This document shows positions 44,989-53,722 of a DNA stretch of 58,786 bases, one piece after another. The stretch is from JADKIH01 sp031367345 (lineage in GTDB: Bacteria; Bacteroidota; Bacteroidia; AKYH767-A; 2013-40CM-41-45). The position numbers and the translations under genes are program-made. Position 1 is the stretch's first letter; every line of letters begins with the position of its first letter. The stretch spans positions 1 through 58,786 of the forward strand of contig JANLPR010000011.1 in NCBI GenBank assembly GCA_031367345.1, in the 5' to 3' direction. The notes under the pieces were generated by a model that worked only from the letters and a program-made list of their open reading frames with translations, did no database searches and was not told the origin of the DNA.

Positions 44989-45005
44989 AATCTAAAAACA
45001 AAACA

Positions 45006-45785
45006 ATGAAACTTAAAAACATGTTTCCAATAACAGCAACACTAATGGTTGTATTATTGGGGAGTTGTCAAAAAGAAGAGACACAGGCTCCAAATTTATC
45101 TGCCGATGTTACAATACTAAAGGCCACAAAACCGCCGCGAATGGAAATGGTGCCTCTTGGTTTGGCTGGAAGTTTTGTGATTTTATCTAAATCAGGAATT
45201 ACCGATGTTCCTTCATCTGCTGTTACGGGAGATATTGGTACGAGTCCAATTACCGGCGCGGCAATTCTTTTGACTTGTACAGAAGTGACAGGAACAATAT
45301 ATTCGGTAGATGCTGCTGGTCCTTCTTGCCGAATTACGAATGCGAGTAGGTTAAGCACAGCAGTTGGTGATATGCAAGCGGCATATACTGATGCAGCCGG
45401 ACGTACAAATCCAAATTTCCTAAATCTTGGAGCGGGAACTATTGGAGGCCTTACTCTTGTCCCAGGTTTATATAAATGGACGAGTGCTGTTAACATTCCA
45501 ACGAACATTACTATTTCCGGTGGTACAAATGATGTATGGATATTCCAAGTTGGAGGAACACTTAGTATGAGTTCAGCGGTGAGAATTACTTTAAGAGGAG
45601 GAGCACAGGCAAAAAATATTTTCTGGCAGACATCCGGTGCTGTAACTTTGGGAACGAACAGTCACTTTGAAGGAATCATTTTGGGGGCGACTGGAATTAA
45701 TATGCAGACAGGAGGATCAATAAACGGAAGGTTGTTGGCTCAAACAGCAGTAACTCTTCAAAAGAATACAGTTACCAGACCGTAA
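45006..45785 (+). CDS. DUF3494 ice-binding-like lipoprotein
   Basis: 259 aa from ATG 45,006. The open frame extends upstream but only through the promoter. A lipoprotein signal (LKNMFPITATLMVVLLGSC) with lipobox Cys is followed by a DUF3494 beta-solenoid: LGLAGSFVILSKSGITDVPS, VTGDIGTSPITGAAIL, LGAGTIGGLTLVPGLYKWTS, DVWIFQVGGTLSMSSAVRI, KNIFWQTSGAVTLGTNSHFEGIIL, and the last turn GRLLAQTAVTLQKNTV. The family includes ice-binding proteins of cold-adapted microbes; in others it is an adhesion or matrix protein. It is under a regulon promoter, making cold or drying stress a possible inducer. Confidence 0.9.
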   Translation: MKLKNMFPITATLMVVLLGSCQKEETQAPNLSADVTILKATKPPRMEMVPLGLAGSFVILSKSGITDVPSSAVTGDIGTSPITGAAILLTCTEVTGTIYSVDAAGPSCRITNASRLSTAVGDMQAAYTDAAGRTNPNFLNLGAGTIGGLTLVPGLYKWTSAVNIPTNITISGGTNDVWIFQVGGTLSMSSAVRITLRGGAQAKNIFWQTSGAVTLGTNSHFEGIILGATGINMQTGGSINGRLLAQTAVTLQKNTVTRP

Positions 45786-45820
45786 TAATCATAAAAAGTA
45801 AATCAAGCATAAGTGAAAAT

Positions 45821-45860
45821 AAATGGAGGTTGTCTAATGAAGGCAACCTCCATTTATTAT
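45821..45860 (+). terminator. Rho-independent terminator
   Basis: Perfect 12-bp stem AAATGGAGGTTG (45,821-45,832) / CAACCTCCATTT (45,844-45,855), 11-nt loop, then an AT-rich tail. Confidence 0.75.
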
Positions 45861-46087
45861 TTAGTCAAATTGAAAAGTTATTGAAACGAAGAGAAGTGAG
45901 TGTTTCATCGTTTATTTGGAAAATTATTTAGGCAATGAATTCAGAAAGTTACAACATGACAGAATGCAAATAGTGTAAATCAAATTTTTATTTGGACGAG
46001 ATTGTAGATAGTGGTCGAATGAATTTAAGCTACTTTTTCGAGAGATATTACAATTTATTTTTTGAAAAAACTTTTTAAGTTATTATT

Positions 46088-46122
46088 GTAATACTTAATC
46101 CCACCTTCTCGGTTCTATTAAT
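46088..46122. repeat. Right copy of a phrase flanking the DUF3494 gene
   Basis: TAATACTTAATCCCACC followed by TTCTCGGTTCTATTAAT. A matching phrase lies near 44,750, so the DUF3494 unit sits between two copies. It may be the edge of an old insertion sequence, because the IS4 remnant follows at 46,215. Confidence 0.4.
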
Positions 46123-46214
46123 TCAAAGCATCATTTAGCGTTTTTTGTAAGCCGTTAATTTTTATTGTTGATTTCGGCTAAAATTATCCGATTAATTATT
46201 TTCGTTTTATATTA

Positions 46215-46694
46215 TATTTTCTCACAGCTGTCCAAAACAGTATGAAGTTTAATGGCCCCTTTTTTGCTTGATATTTTGCCCTATCAAAAATTTCAAGACA
46301 AAGACTAATAATTGTAGAATCCAGTAATAATATTTTTACGCTTTAGTTTTAACCGCCTTTTGTCATTGCGAGACAAGTTCAAATTTTTCACTACAGCTAA
46401 ATAAAAATCACGAAACAAACGCCAGTCATGATGCTCATTTATGTATGACAAACTCGATTTACTTGGAAATTTTCGAACTTCATAGTTATTTAAATTACCT
46501 GTGGCTGAGTTTAAACCATAGTGAATGTCTCGAAAGGAGTTGGATTTAGAGCGGGTAGAAAAGCATGGGTACCAAATGAGTCCAAGAGTCAATTCCTTTA
46601 GAATGTTTATCGGTTTGATATTTTTTTTAACCAGTTCGTTAAAATTATTTTTTGGAAGTCGTTGTAAAATCCGAGAAAAAATTGTAATATTCAT
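46215..46694 (-). mobile_element. IS4-family transposase remnant
   Basis: On the minus strand from ATG 46,694: FSRILQRLPKNNFNELVKKN, SFRDIHYGLNSATGNLNNYE and FPSKSSLSYINEHHDWRLFRDFYLAV match the DUF4372 N-terminal domain of IS4 transposases. A frameshift near 46,320 then separates the start of the DDE domain (LLLDSTIISLCLEIF then DRAKYQAKKG), which holds the first catalytic Asp. The remaining 250 or so codons are missing. No terminal inverted repeats were identified, so it is inactive. Confidence 0.75.
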
Positions 46695-46891
46695 ACCGGA
46701 GTTGATTTATGTTTAAGACTAAATAAGCTAAAATATCGACTATGCCCGTTCAAAAATCAACTCCTTATTTTTAAATTTCAAAACGTTTTTGACTTATGTG
46801 AAGCAATACTAATTGATTCAAAAGAATATTATTTTAAGTAAGGCTTATTGCCTTTAAAATGAAATTAAGAAATCAATACAATTAGCAGATT

Positions 46892-47461
46892 ATGGCAAAG
46901 AAAAATAAAAAGGAATTAGCAGTAAAGGAGCGAGATGTTCTATTGAAAACGCTGCAAGTTCGTTTTGAAAAAAACATGGACCGTCATAAAAGTTTGGATT
47001 GGGCACAAGTAAAAGCTAAGTTGATCGCTAGCGCTGAAAAAATTTGGTCGCTGCACGAAATGGAACGTACAGGAGGTGATCCGGATGTTGTAGGGTATGA
47101 TAAAAAAACCGATGAATATATATTTTATGATTGCTCAATTGAAAGTCCTATTGGTCGCAGAAGCATGTGTTACGATCGCGAAGGATTAGAATCGAGGAAA
47201 GAGCATCAACCGGAAAATACTGCTATAGATATGGCAACGGAAATGGGCGTTGAATTGTTAACTGAAGATCAATATAAAGAGTTGCAAAAGCTTGGGAAGT
47301 TCGATGTAAAAACATCGAGTTGGCTGAAAACACCTGCGAACATTAGAAAATTAGGCGGAGCAATTTTTGCAGATTTTCGTTTCGGGACAGTCTTTGTATA
47401 TCACAACGGAGCACAATCATATTATGCAGGCAGAGCGTTCCGTGGGATGATAAGGGTTTAA
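46892..47461 (+). CDS. DUF4256 family protein
   Basis: 189 aa, soluble. It shows the family's landmarks: LLKTLQVRFEKNMDRHKSLDWAQVKAKL, the MERTGGDPDVVGYDKKTDEYIFYDCS core, ESPIGRRSMCYDREGLESRKEHQPEN, AIDMATEMGVELLTEDQYKELQ and the C-terminal FADFRFGTVFVYHNGAQSYYAGRAFRG. Complete at the usual length. Function unknown; members are sporadic in many bacteria. It has no visible operon partner. Confidence 0.9.
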   Translation: MAKKNKKELAVKERDVLLKTLQVRFEKNMDRHKSLDWAQVKAKLIASAEKIWSLHEMERTGGDPDVVGYDKKTDEYIFYDCSIESPIGRRSMCYDREGLESRKEHQPENTAIDMATEMGVELLTEDQYKELQKLGKFDVKTSSWLKTPANIRKLGGAIFADFRFGTVFVYHNGAQSYYAGRAFRGMIRV

Positions 47462-47595
47462 TTTTTTGTATGATTTGTAGTAATTGTTCAGCGGAATCTG
47501 CTTAAAAATCAATTCACTCTTAAATAAATTATTTTTTCAATAGCCAAAATTCATCTCCAATAATTTCTCTTGATAAGAGTATTTCTTGTTCGCAT

Positions 47596-47661
47596 GTGTG
47601 AATGATGTAAGAAATTTCTAAAGTTGTGTAAGTAATCATTTTTGCAACTTTTTCATCTTTG
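47596..47661 (+). promoter_or_regulatory. AraC-type direct-repeat promoter, site 9
   Basis: First half-site GTGTGAATGATGTAAG (47,596-47,611); second GTGTAAG (47,626-47,632), offset 21 bp. The -7 box CATCTTTG (47,654-47,661) begins 22 nt later. It drives the small membrane protein at 47,686; an earlier start at 47,659 would overlap the -7 box. Confidence 0.75.
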
Positions 47662-47685
47662 TGTGAATCTTTTATATTTATTGAT

Positions 47686-47871
47686 ATGCTACTTTTAAAC
47701 ATAGTAATTGTACTAATCGTTGTTGGAATATTACTTTGGTTAGTCAACACATACATTCCTATGGATGGGAAGATTAAAAACATTCTGAATATTGTTGTAG
47801 TGATTGCAGTTGTTTTGTGGTTACTAAAAGTTTTTGGACTGTTTCAGTCGTTCTCAACAATGCATGTATAA
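47686..47871 (+). CDS. Thivi_2564-type small membrane protein
   Basis: 61 aa from ATG 47,686. Two hydrophobic helices (LLLNIVIVLIVVGILLWLVN and ILNIVVVIAVVLWLLKVFGL) flank a short loop containing YIPMDGKIK. This NTYIPMD-between-two-helices pattern defines the small family named after Thiocystis Thivi_2564. Topology suggests an inner-membrane hairpin with a periplasmic or cytosolic tail. Role unknown, but such genes are often stress-linked. It is the first gene of a unit under promoter site 9. Confidence 0.85.
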   Translation: MLLLNIVIVLIVVGILLWLVNTYIPMDGKIKNILNIVVVIAVVLWLLKVFGLFQSFSTMHV

Positions 47872-47940
47872 TAAAATAGTTTCTCGAATCATTTCATAGC
47901 TCCACTAATAGAATTATTAATTAATTTAAAAATAACGAGT

Positions 47941-48021
47941 ATGACACTAGCAGGTTGGACAGGGTTGGCAATTGCAGTAATAATAGTTGGATTGCTAATG
48001 AAAATGAAAAAATTAAAATAA
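47941..48021 (+). CDS. Tiny single-helix membrane protein (26 aa)
   Basis: 26 codons, ATG 47,941 to TAA 48,021: one helix (LAGWTGLAIAVIIVGLLM) followed by a basic end (KMKKLK). A purine-rich leader (AAAATAACGAGT) precedes the ATG, and the next gene begins 4 bp later, so coupling is likely. Positive-inside charge predicts a cytosolic C-terminus. No family recognised; small membrane proteins of this form often act on neighbouring membrane enzymes, here possibly the PAP2 phosphatase. Confidence 0.5.
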   Translation: MTLAGWTGLAIAVIIVGLLMKMKKLK

Positions 48022-48024
48022 GAC

Positions 48025-48948
48025 ATGATAAAAGGAATTAGTTTATTTACAGTTACAATGTTGATGTTTTTTCAAAGCTATGCTCAGAGCGATTCTGCTA
48101 GTAGTATTGCAAGAGATTCATTAGCTAAGGATAGCATTTTTGTAATTCAATCTCAAGATGAAGAGAAGAATGTTTCTCATGAAAAAAAATCGGTCTATAC
48201 ACTTAAGCCGGGAGTTGATATTCCAATCGTTGCAATTGGCACCGGTTGGTCGCTTTATGCATTCACGAAAATATATAATAAGCCACGTGCGGATACTTTG
48301 CAGATTCAAAGTCTGAATTCGAAAGATGTAAATTCATTTGATAGATGGGCCATGCATCCATATTTGCAATCGCTTGATAAGGCTAGTTATATTCCTTTTT
48401 ATGCTGCGATGCCACTACCGATTCTTTACTTTCTTGCAGATAAAGATATGCGTAGCGACTTTTTAAAGCTGACTTTTTTATATTGGGAAGCGATGTCTAT
48501 TACAGGCTTGTTAGGTACGAATGCTACGTATCATGTCGACCGATTTAGACCATACGCTTATTTTCATGATTCACATGGTGTATTGGATAATGGGGCTCCA
48601 CTTGGAGTTGCGAAAAACTCCTTCTATGCCGGCCATGTTCAAATTGTTTCGACGCCAACATTTTTTCTTGCTAAAGTATTTGCAGATTATCACCCTGATT
48701 CAAAAATAAAATGGGTGTTTTATGGAGTAGCAACAGTCTCAACAGCCGGTATGGCATATATGCGGATACAATCTGGTGAGCATTTTCCTACCGATGTAAT
48801 AATAGGAGCTGTAACAGGAGCGTTAGCGGGAATTCTTGTTCCTCAGTTTCACAAGACTAAATCAACAAAAGCTCCTTCACTAAGTCTAATGCCTTATTCA
48901 ACTGGAGAAATTAATGGACTAACTCTATCATATAAATTTAAAAAATAG
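48025..48948 (+). CDS. PAP2-family phosphatase
   Basis: 307 aa. A signal peptide (ISLFTVTMLMFFQSYAQ) precedes a mature part with several membrane segments. Three PAP2 motifs are seen: TYHVDRFRPYAY (motif C1, where the usual Lys seven residues before RP is replaced by Thr), KNSFYAGHVQI (C2, YAGH in place of PSGH), and RIQSGEHFPTDVIIGAVTG (C3 with the catalytic His and Asp). It removes phosphate from lipid phosphates such as undecaprenyl pyrophosphate or phosphatidate. It lies 4 bp after the tiny membrane gene. Confidence 0.88.
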   Translation: MIKGISLFTVTMLMFFQSYAQSDSASSIARDSLAKDSIFVIQSQDEEKNVSHEKKSVYTLKPGVDIPIVAIGTGWSLYAFTKIYNKPRADTLQIQSLNSKDVNSFDRWAMHPYLQSLDKASYIPFYAAMPLPILYFLADKDMRSDFLKLTFLYWEAMSITGLLGTNATYHVDRFRPYAYFHDSHGVLDNGAPLGVAKNSFYAGHVQIVSTPTFFLAKVFADYHPDSKIKWVFYGVATVSTAGMAYMRIQSGEHFPTDVIIGAVTGALAGILVPQFHKTKSTKAPSLSLMPYSTGEINGLTLSYKFKK

Positions 48949-49016
48949 CAGAATATAATTTTGAATTTGTTTAGTTTTAATTAATAAAAGAGGGTTTTAT
49001 GAGTCCGAAGGCAATA

Positions 49017-49082
49017 GAATGAATAATGTAACTTTTTTCTAAAATCGTGTAACAATTATCTTTATTAATAACAGTTCATTTG
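49017..49082 (+). promoter_or_regulatory. AraC-type direct-repeat promoter, site 10
   Basis: First half-site GAATGAATAATGTAAC (49,017-49,032); second GTGTAAC (49,047-49,053), offset 21 bp. The -7 box TTCATTTG (49,075-49,082) begins 22 nt later. Drives the lipoprotein gene at 49,132; no inverted repeat here. Confidence 0.7.
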
Positions 49083-49131
49083 CTAATTAATAGATGGAAA
49101 TTAAAGTTAAACCAATACTAAAAATATTAAA

Positions 49132-49992
49132 ATGAAAAATTATTTATTTATTGCAGCAGCTGCTTTTTTAATGTCAGCGTGTAATCAAGCAGAAGTAGAC
49201 AAAGGGAAGCACGATAACGATTCTCTTCTTTCCGTAGTGAGTGAAAGAGACGCTTCTATTAATGAGTTCATTTCTTCGTTCAATGATGTCGAACGAAATT
49301 TGGATACAGTTGCTTCTCGCCAGCACATAATAAATGCTAGTACAGAAAAGAAAGGTGAGTTCAGACAAAATCAAAAGGATCGGATTAATACTGAGATTGC
49401 AGCCATCAATGATTTGATGGATAAAAATCGCAAGAAACTTTCTGACCTTAATCGTAAATTAAAAAACTCATCGCACAAAAATGTAGAGTTAGAAAAAATG
49501 ATTGCTACAATTACAGTTCAGTTGTCACAAAAAGACATTGAACTTACTGCTTTGAATGAAAAATTGAATAATCTGAATGTGCAGGTTGCGCAACTTCAAA
49601 CTTCTGTAAATACTTTGACCGAAGAAGGAAATGCAAAATCAGCTACCATTGCCAACGATACAAAAGAATTACACACAGCATATTTTGTTGTAGCTAAATC
49701 GGATGAATTGCAAGACGATAAAATTATTGACCGGAAAGGCGGACTGTTAGGTATTGGTAGAACATCTAAATTATCTGCAGATTTCGACAATAGCAAATTT
49801 ACAAGAATTGATTATACAGTTACAGGTACAATTACTGTAAACAGTGAAATGAAAATGATTACGAGCCATCCTTCCGATTCTTATACACTCGAAATGGATA
49901 CAAAAGACAAGGATATGGTTAAATCAATTGTGATAACAAATCCTGAAAAGTTTTGGAGTACTTCAAAATACTTAGTAGTGGTTAAAGAATAA
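49132..49992 (+). CDS. Coiled-coil lipoprotein
   Basis: 286 aa. Lipoprotein signal (YLFIAAAAFLMSAC, Cys at about 17). Residues 25-170 are a long coiled coil with clear heptads (INDLMDKNRKKLSDLNRKLK; ELTALNEKLNNLNVQVAQLQ). The C-terminal domain of about 100 residues is beta-rich (ELHTAYFVVAKSDELQDDKI; LLGIGRTSKLSADFDNSKFT; YTLEMDTKDKDMVKSIVITN). This combination recurs in Bacteroidota envelope proteins of unknown function. It probably spans periplasmic distance from a membrane anchor. Regulon promoter site 10 and a terminator frame it as a single-gene unit. Confidence 0.82.
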   Translation: MKNYLFIAAAAFLMSACNQAEVDKGKHDNDSLLSVVSERDASINEFISSFNDVERNLDTVASRQHIINASTEKKGEFRQNQKDRINTEIAAINDLMDKNRKKLSDLNRKLKNSSHKNVELEKMIATITVQLSQKDIELTALNEKLNNLNVQVAQLQTSVNTLTEEGNAKSATIANDTKELHTAYFVVAKSDELQDDKIIDRKGGLLGIGRTSKLSADFDNSKFTRIDYTVTGTITVNSEMKMITSHPSDSYTLEMDTKDKDMVKSIVITNPEKFWSTSKYLVVVKE

Positions 49993-50012
49993 GTTGAATT
50001 TAAATTAGGTTG

Positions 50013-50051
50013 AAACTCCAAAGCAAAAAAACGCTTTGGAGTTTTTTTGCT
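50013..50051 (+). terminator. Rho-independent terminator
   Basis: Perfect 12-bp stem AAACTCCAAAGC (50,013-50,024) / GCTTTGGAGTTT (50,033-50,044), 8-nt loop, then seven T residues. Confidence 0.9.
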
Positions 50052-50194
50052 TGAATTAATAGTAATAAGTAAGTAATATGCTAGTGGACTAAAATATTTT
50101 AACACTTTTTTTTCTTGGAGAAAGATATTTGTTGCTAACAATTTATATATTTAATCAAAGATTAATATTAAAAGTAAATAATTTGTAATGCTTC

Positions 50195-51313
50195 ATGATG
50201 GACTCCCGTTTAAAATTTCCGTTTTACATTAAATTTGCTTTGATTTCTGTTGGAATTTTTGCATTTTTTTTCATTTTGTATATTGGCCAACAAATAATTT
50301 TACCAATTATATATGCTACTATAATTGCCATTCTACTTAACCCTCTTGTGAATTATTTGGTAAAAAAGAAAGTTAACAGGCTAGTTGCAATTACCATTTC
50401 AGTTGTGATGGTTATTTTATTTACTATAGGTCTGGTATATTTTATTTCTGTGAGGTTATCTATTTTTAGTGAGACATACCCCGCACTTAAAGAAAAATTT
50501 AATTTTACGTTGAATGAACTAATTCAATGGACGTCGCGTTATTTCAACATTAGAATATATAAAATAAACGCATGGATAAATGAAACGCAAAGTGCTATAC
50601 TTAGTAACATGGGCGGAGTAATTGGCCAAACAATATCTGTTATATATAGCGTAATTGTTATTGTTATTTTGATACCTGTTTATTTGTTTATGATACTTTA
50701 TTACAAAGATTTACTTCTCGAATTTGTTCGAAAGCTCTTTAACACTGAAAATCATATTGCCGTTTTTGAAGTGCTCACGAATTCGAAAAAAATTATTCAG
50801 AGTTATTTGATCGGGCTATTATTGGAAGCATTGATAATGGCAATTCTAAATTCTGTCGGTTTATTGATTCTGGGAATCGATTACGCAATCATTCTAGGTA
50901 TTTTGGGAGCATTATTAAATGTCATTCCCTACATAGGTGGTGTTATTGCAATTGTATTGCCTATGATAATTGCTTACGTTACAAAAGATTCATCTACTTA
51001 TGCATTGCTTGTTTTTGGTACTTACTTACTAATTCAATTTATAGACAATCATTTTATTATTCCTCGTATTGTTGCATCTAAAGTAAAGATAAATGCGTTG
51101 GTAGCTGTTATTGTAGTATTAATTGGTGGAGCAATGTGGGGCGTTCCGGGAATGTTTCTTTCCATTCCACTTACAGCAATTGCAAAAGTTATTTTTGATC
51201 ACATAGAGCCATTAAAGCCATGGGGATTTTTATTAGGAAATATTGTTCCTTCAGAAAGTAAATTGAAATTCGATTTTATAAAAAAGAAAAATATCAAATT
51301 AATCAAACCATAG
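50195..51313 (+). CDS. AI-2E-family membrane transporter
   Basis: 372 aa, eight hydrophobic segments. N-terminal pairs (IKFALISVGIFAFFFILYIG; IILPIIYATIIAILLNPLV) are followed by a cytosolic helical stretch and later segments with GILGALLNVIPYIGGVIAIVLPMI, and the signature LIQFIDNHFIIPRIVASKVKINALVAVIVV. The family exports small molecules or ions (TqsA/PerM-like); the substrate is unknown. It is the first gene of a tight operon: the Mla-type permease starts 3 bp later, so it may help lipid or envelope homeostasis. No regulon site was found upstream. Confidence 0.92.
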   Translation: MMDSRLKFPFYIKFALISVGIFAFFFILYIGQQIILPIIYATIIAILLNPLVNYLVKKKVNRLVAITISVVMVILFTIGLVYFISVRLSIFSETYPALKEKFNFTLNELIQWTSRYFNIRIYKINAWINETQSAILSNMGGVIGQTISVIYSVIVIVILIPVYLFMILYYKDLLLEFVRKLFNTENHIAVFEVLTNSKKIIQSYLIGLLLEALIMAILNSVGLLILGIDYAIILGILGALLNVIPYIGGVIAIVLPMIIAYVTKDSSTYALLVFGTYLLIQFIDNHFIIPRIVASKVKINALVAVIVVLIGGAMWGVPGMFLSIPLTAIAKVIFDHIEPLKPWGFLLGNIVPSESKLKFDFIKKKNIKLIKP

Positions 51314-51316
51314 ATA

Positions 51317-52156
51317 ATGCAAGTACAAAATTCAGTTATCAAAATAAAAAATCTTTTGAACGTGAAGGATCTCTCGCAGAACGAAGAGAGTATGGGAAAA
51401 ACGGAAAACAGCGGAGGCTTCTTTACGGAAGTAGCAAATATGTTTCTTTTTGTAATTCGATTTCTAAAGGAAACTTTCTCGCGTGATTTTGAAGTAAGAG
51501 AATTTTTGAATCAATGTTTTCAAATTGGTTATAAAACCCTACCACTTGTTTCAATTACCGGGGCTATTATGGGAGTTGTATTAACGATTCAATCACGGCC
51601 GGTACTTGTCGATTTTGGTGCAGTCGGAATGCTTCCAGGAATGGTTGCGCTTTCTATTATTAGAGAGATGGGGCCTGTAATTACCGGGCTAATTTGCGCA
51701 GGTAAAATAGGCTCAGGAATAGGGGCTGAATTGGGTTCAATGAAAGTCAGCGAACAAATAGATGCTATGGAAGTTTCTTCTACAAATCCATTCAGATACT
51801 TGGTTGTAACAAGAGTTCTCGCCGCAACATTAATGATACCGCTATTAATATTATATGCAGACGCTATTTCAATATTAGGTGGTTGGGCCGGTGCAAATAT
51901 AAAAGGAGACGTAAGTTTTATTTTATATTTTTCTCAGGCTTTCAGCTCAGTTGAGTTTATGGATTTTTTACCCGCTTTTATCAAATCATTTTTCTTTGGA
52001 GCTGTAATTGGAATTGTGGGTTGCTACAAAGGGTATAGTGCCGGTAGAGGAACTGAAAGTGTTGGTGTAGCGGCTAATTCTGCCGTTGTGTTATCATCTT
52101 TGTTGGTGATTGTTGTTGATATGATTGCAGTGCAAATTACAGACATGCTAGTATGA
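51317..52156 (+). CDS. mlaE: MlaE-family ABC transporter permease
   Basis: 279 aa. The MlaE/YrbE domain is clear from residue about 75: LPLVSITGAIMGVVLTIQSR, LPGMVALSIIREMGPVITGLICAGKIGSGIGAELGSMKVSEQIDAMEVSSTNPFRYLVVTRVLAA (the coupling-helix core), and the last helices with CYKGYSAGRGTESVGVAANSAVVLSSLLVIVVD. The first 40 residues are an N-terminal extension. With MlaF- and MlaD-type genes next, it forms the inner-membrane complex of an MCE lipid transporter. The stop overlaps the next start by 4 bp. Confidence 0.93.
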   Translation: MQVQNSVIKIKNLLNVKDLSQNEESMGKTENSGGFFTEVANMFLFVIRFLKETFSRDFEVREFLNQCFQIGYKTLPLVSITGAIMGVVLTIQSRPVLVDFGAVGMLPGMVALSIIREMGPVITGLICAGKIGSGIGAELGSMKVSEQIDAMEVSSTNPFRYLVVTRVLAATLMIPLLILYADAISILGGWAGANIKGDVSFILYFSQAFSSVEFMDFLPAFIKSFFFGAVIGIVGCYKGYSAGRGTESVGVAANSAVVLSSLLVIVVDMIAVQITDMLV

Positions 52157-52938
52157 TGGAAAAGATGAACGCAGAAGAAAAATCAAGTATGTCGCCTGAA
52201 GGAACAAAGAACCAGCCGATAATCGAAATAGTAAATCTGAAAAAATCATTTGGAAGCCAAGTTGTCTTGAGAAATGTTTCAGTAAAACTTTTCAATGGCG
52301 AAAACTTAGTTGTTTTGGGAAAGTCAGGGACAGGGAAATCAGTATTGATAAAGTGTATCGTTAATTTATTAATTGCCGATAGTGGAATAATTAATGTACT
52401 TGGAAAAGATGTTGGCAATTTGACAACAAAAGAACTAGGAGTGCTAAGAGAAAAAATTGGGTTTCTATTTCAGAGTGGAGCTTTATATGATTCAATGACA
52501 GTAAAACAAAACTTGGAATTTCCACTAAGAAGAATTAAAAAACACCTTACAGAGAAAGAGCGAGATCAAAAGATCAGCGAAGTGTTGGAGAATGTAGGGC
52601 TATCGGATGCTCTTCATAAAATGCCTTCTCAACTTTCGGGTGGCATGCGTAAACGAATAAGTTTAGCTCGAACTATTGTTGTAGACCCGCTAATTATGCT
52701 TTATGATGAGCCAACAACCGGGCTTGACCCTGTAACATCCGATGAAATAAGTGAATTAATTAATGATGTTCAGAAGAAGTATAAAACATCGTCAATCATT
52801 ATTACTCATGATATGGAATGCGCACGAAACACAGGGAATCGAATTATTATGTTGAAAGACGGAGAAGTGTATAATGAAGGTCAATTAAAAGACTTTGAGG
52901 AGTCTGCCGATCCTGAAATAAAAGCATTTTTTAAGTAA
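52153..52938 (+). CDS. mlaF: MlaF-type ABC transporter ATP-binding protein
   Basis: 261 aa with all ABC motifs: Walker A LGKSGTGKSVLIKC (about residue 58), Q-loop FLFQSGALYDSMTV, signature QLSGGMRKRISLART, Walker B LIMLYDEPTTGLDP and the H-switch SIIITHDME. It energises lipid transport with the MlaE permease, whose stop codon it overlaps (ATGATGG). Other neighbours are the AI-2E gene and the MCE protein gene. Confidence 0.95.
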   Translation: MMEKMNAEEKSSMSPEGTKNQPIIEIVNLKKSFGSQVVLRNVSVKLFNGENLVVLGKSGTGKSVLIKCIVNLLIADSGIINVLGKDVGNLTTKELGVLREKIGFLFQSGALYDSMTVKQNLEFPLRRIKKHLTEKERDQKISEVLENVGLSDALHKMPSQLSGGMRKRISLARTIVVDPLIMLYDEPTTGLDPVTSDEISELINDVQKKYKTSSIIITHDMECARNTGNRIIMLKDGEVYNEGQLKDFEESADPEIKAFFK

Positions 52939-52972
52939 TAGAATTAATAAAAAACATTAAAAAGAGAAAAAA

Positions 52973-53692
52973 TTGGAAACACATTCATCGAAATTTAAAT
53001 TGCGTCTTGGACTATTTGTTGCAGGTGGACTAGCACTATTTGTAATCACTATATTTATTATAGGGAAACAGAAAAATTTGTTCAATCCTGTTTTTCGATT
53101 GACAACAAATTTTTATAACATTAGTGGATTGCAGGTGGGAAACAATATTCGATTTTCGGGTATTAATGTTGGAACAGTTGACAATATTAAAATTATCAAC
53201 GACTCAACAGTTCGTGTAGATATGCTCATACAAAAGGATGTTCAGCGATTTATTAAATCTGATTGTGCAGCTGCCATAGGTTCGGAAGGAATTATTGGAG
53301 ATCGTCTGCTTGTAATTACTCAAGGTAGTAACGGAGCTCCAATGGTTAAAGATGGGCAAACTCTTGAATCGACAGAACCGGTAGAAACGGATGAAATCAT
53401 TGCTAGTTTAAAAGTTTCAGCATGGAATGCGGAAATTATTACCGATCAGCTTGCTAATATTATGACTAAAATAAATAATGGTAATGGAACCTTGGGGAGA
53501 TTGATTCAAGATTCAACAATAGCAGAAAACATTAATCAGACGATAGTGAATCTAAAGAAAAGCAGTAAGGGGCTAGATGAAAACATGCAGGCTGCAAAAC
53601 ACAATTTCTTACTCAAAGGGTTTTTTAATAAGAAGGAGAAAGATGCCCAAAAGCTAAAGGAGAAAAAAATGTCGGATGAAAAAAATAAGTAG
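52973..53692 (+). CDS. mlaD: MlaD-type MCE-domain substrate-binding protein
   Basis: 239 aa, start TTG 52,973 preceded by AAAAAGAGAAAA; no ATG preserves the N-terminus. One membrane anchor (LRLGLFVAGGLALFVITIFIIG) is followed by a single MCE domain (residues about 40-120: LTTNFYNISGLQVGNNIRFSGINVGTVDNIKI, CAAAIGSEGIIGDRLLVITQGS). A helical tail ends in a Lys-rich stretch. It forms a hexameric ring that carries lipids between the inner-membrane complex and the envelope. Same operon as mlaE/mlaF. Confidence 0.92.
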   Translation: METHSSKFKLRLGLFVAGGLALFVITIFIIGKQKNLFNPVFRLTTNFYNISGLQVGNNIRFSGINVGTVDNIKIINDSTVRVDMLIQKDVQRFIKSDCAAAIGSEGIIGDRLLVITQGSNGAPMVKDGQTLESTEPVETDEIIASLKVSAWNAEIITDQLANIMTKINNGNGTLGRLIQDSTIAENINQTIVNLKKSSKGLDENMQAAKHNFLLKGFFNKKEKDAQKLKEKKMSDEKNK

Positions 53693-53722
53693 AAAATTAA
53701 TTATAGCATAAAAAAAGTAGTT

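Noticed and set aside
44871..45005. Upstream extension of the DUF3494 open frame
   Set aside because: The extension runs through promoter site 8, and a perfect lipoprotein signal starts at ATG 45,006.
45940..46000. A fourteenth regulon site (GTGTAAA near 45,971)
   Set aside because: No matching half-site 21 bp upstream and no -7 box at the required distance.
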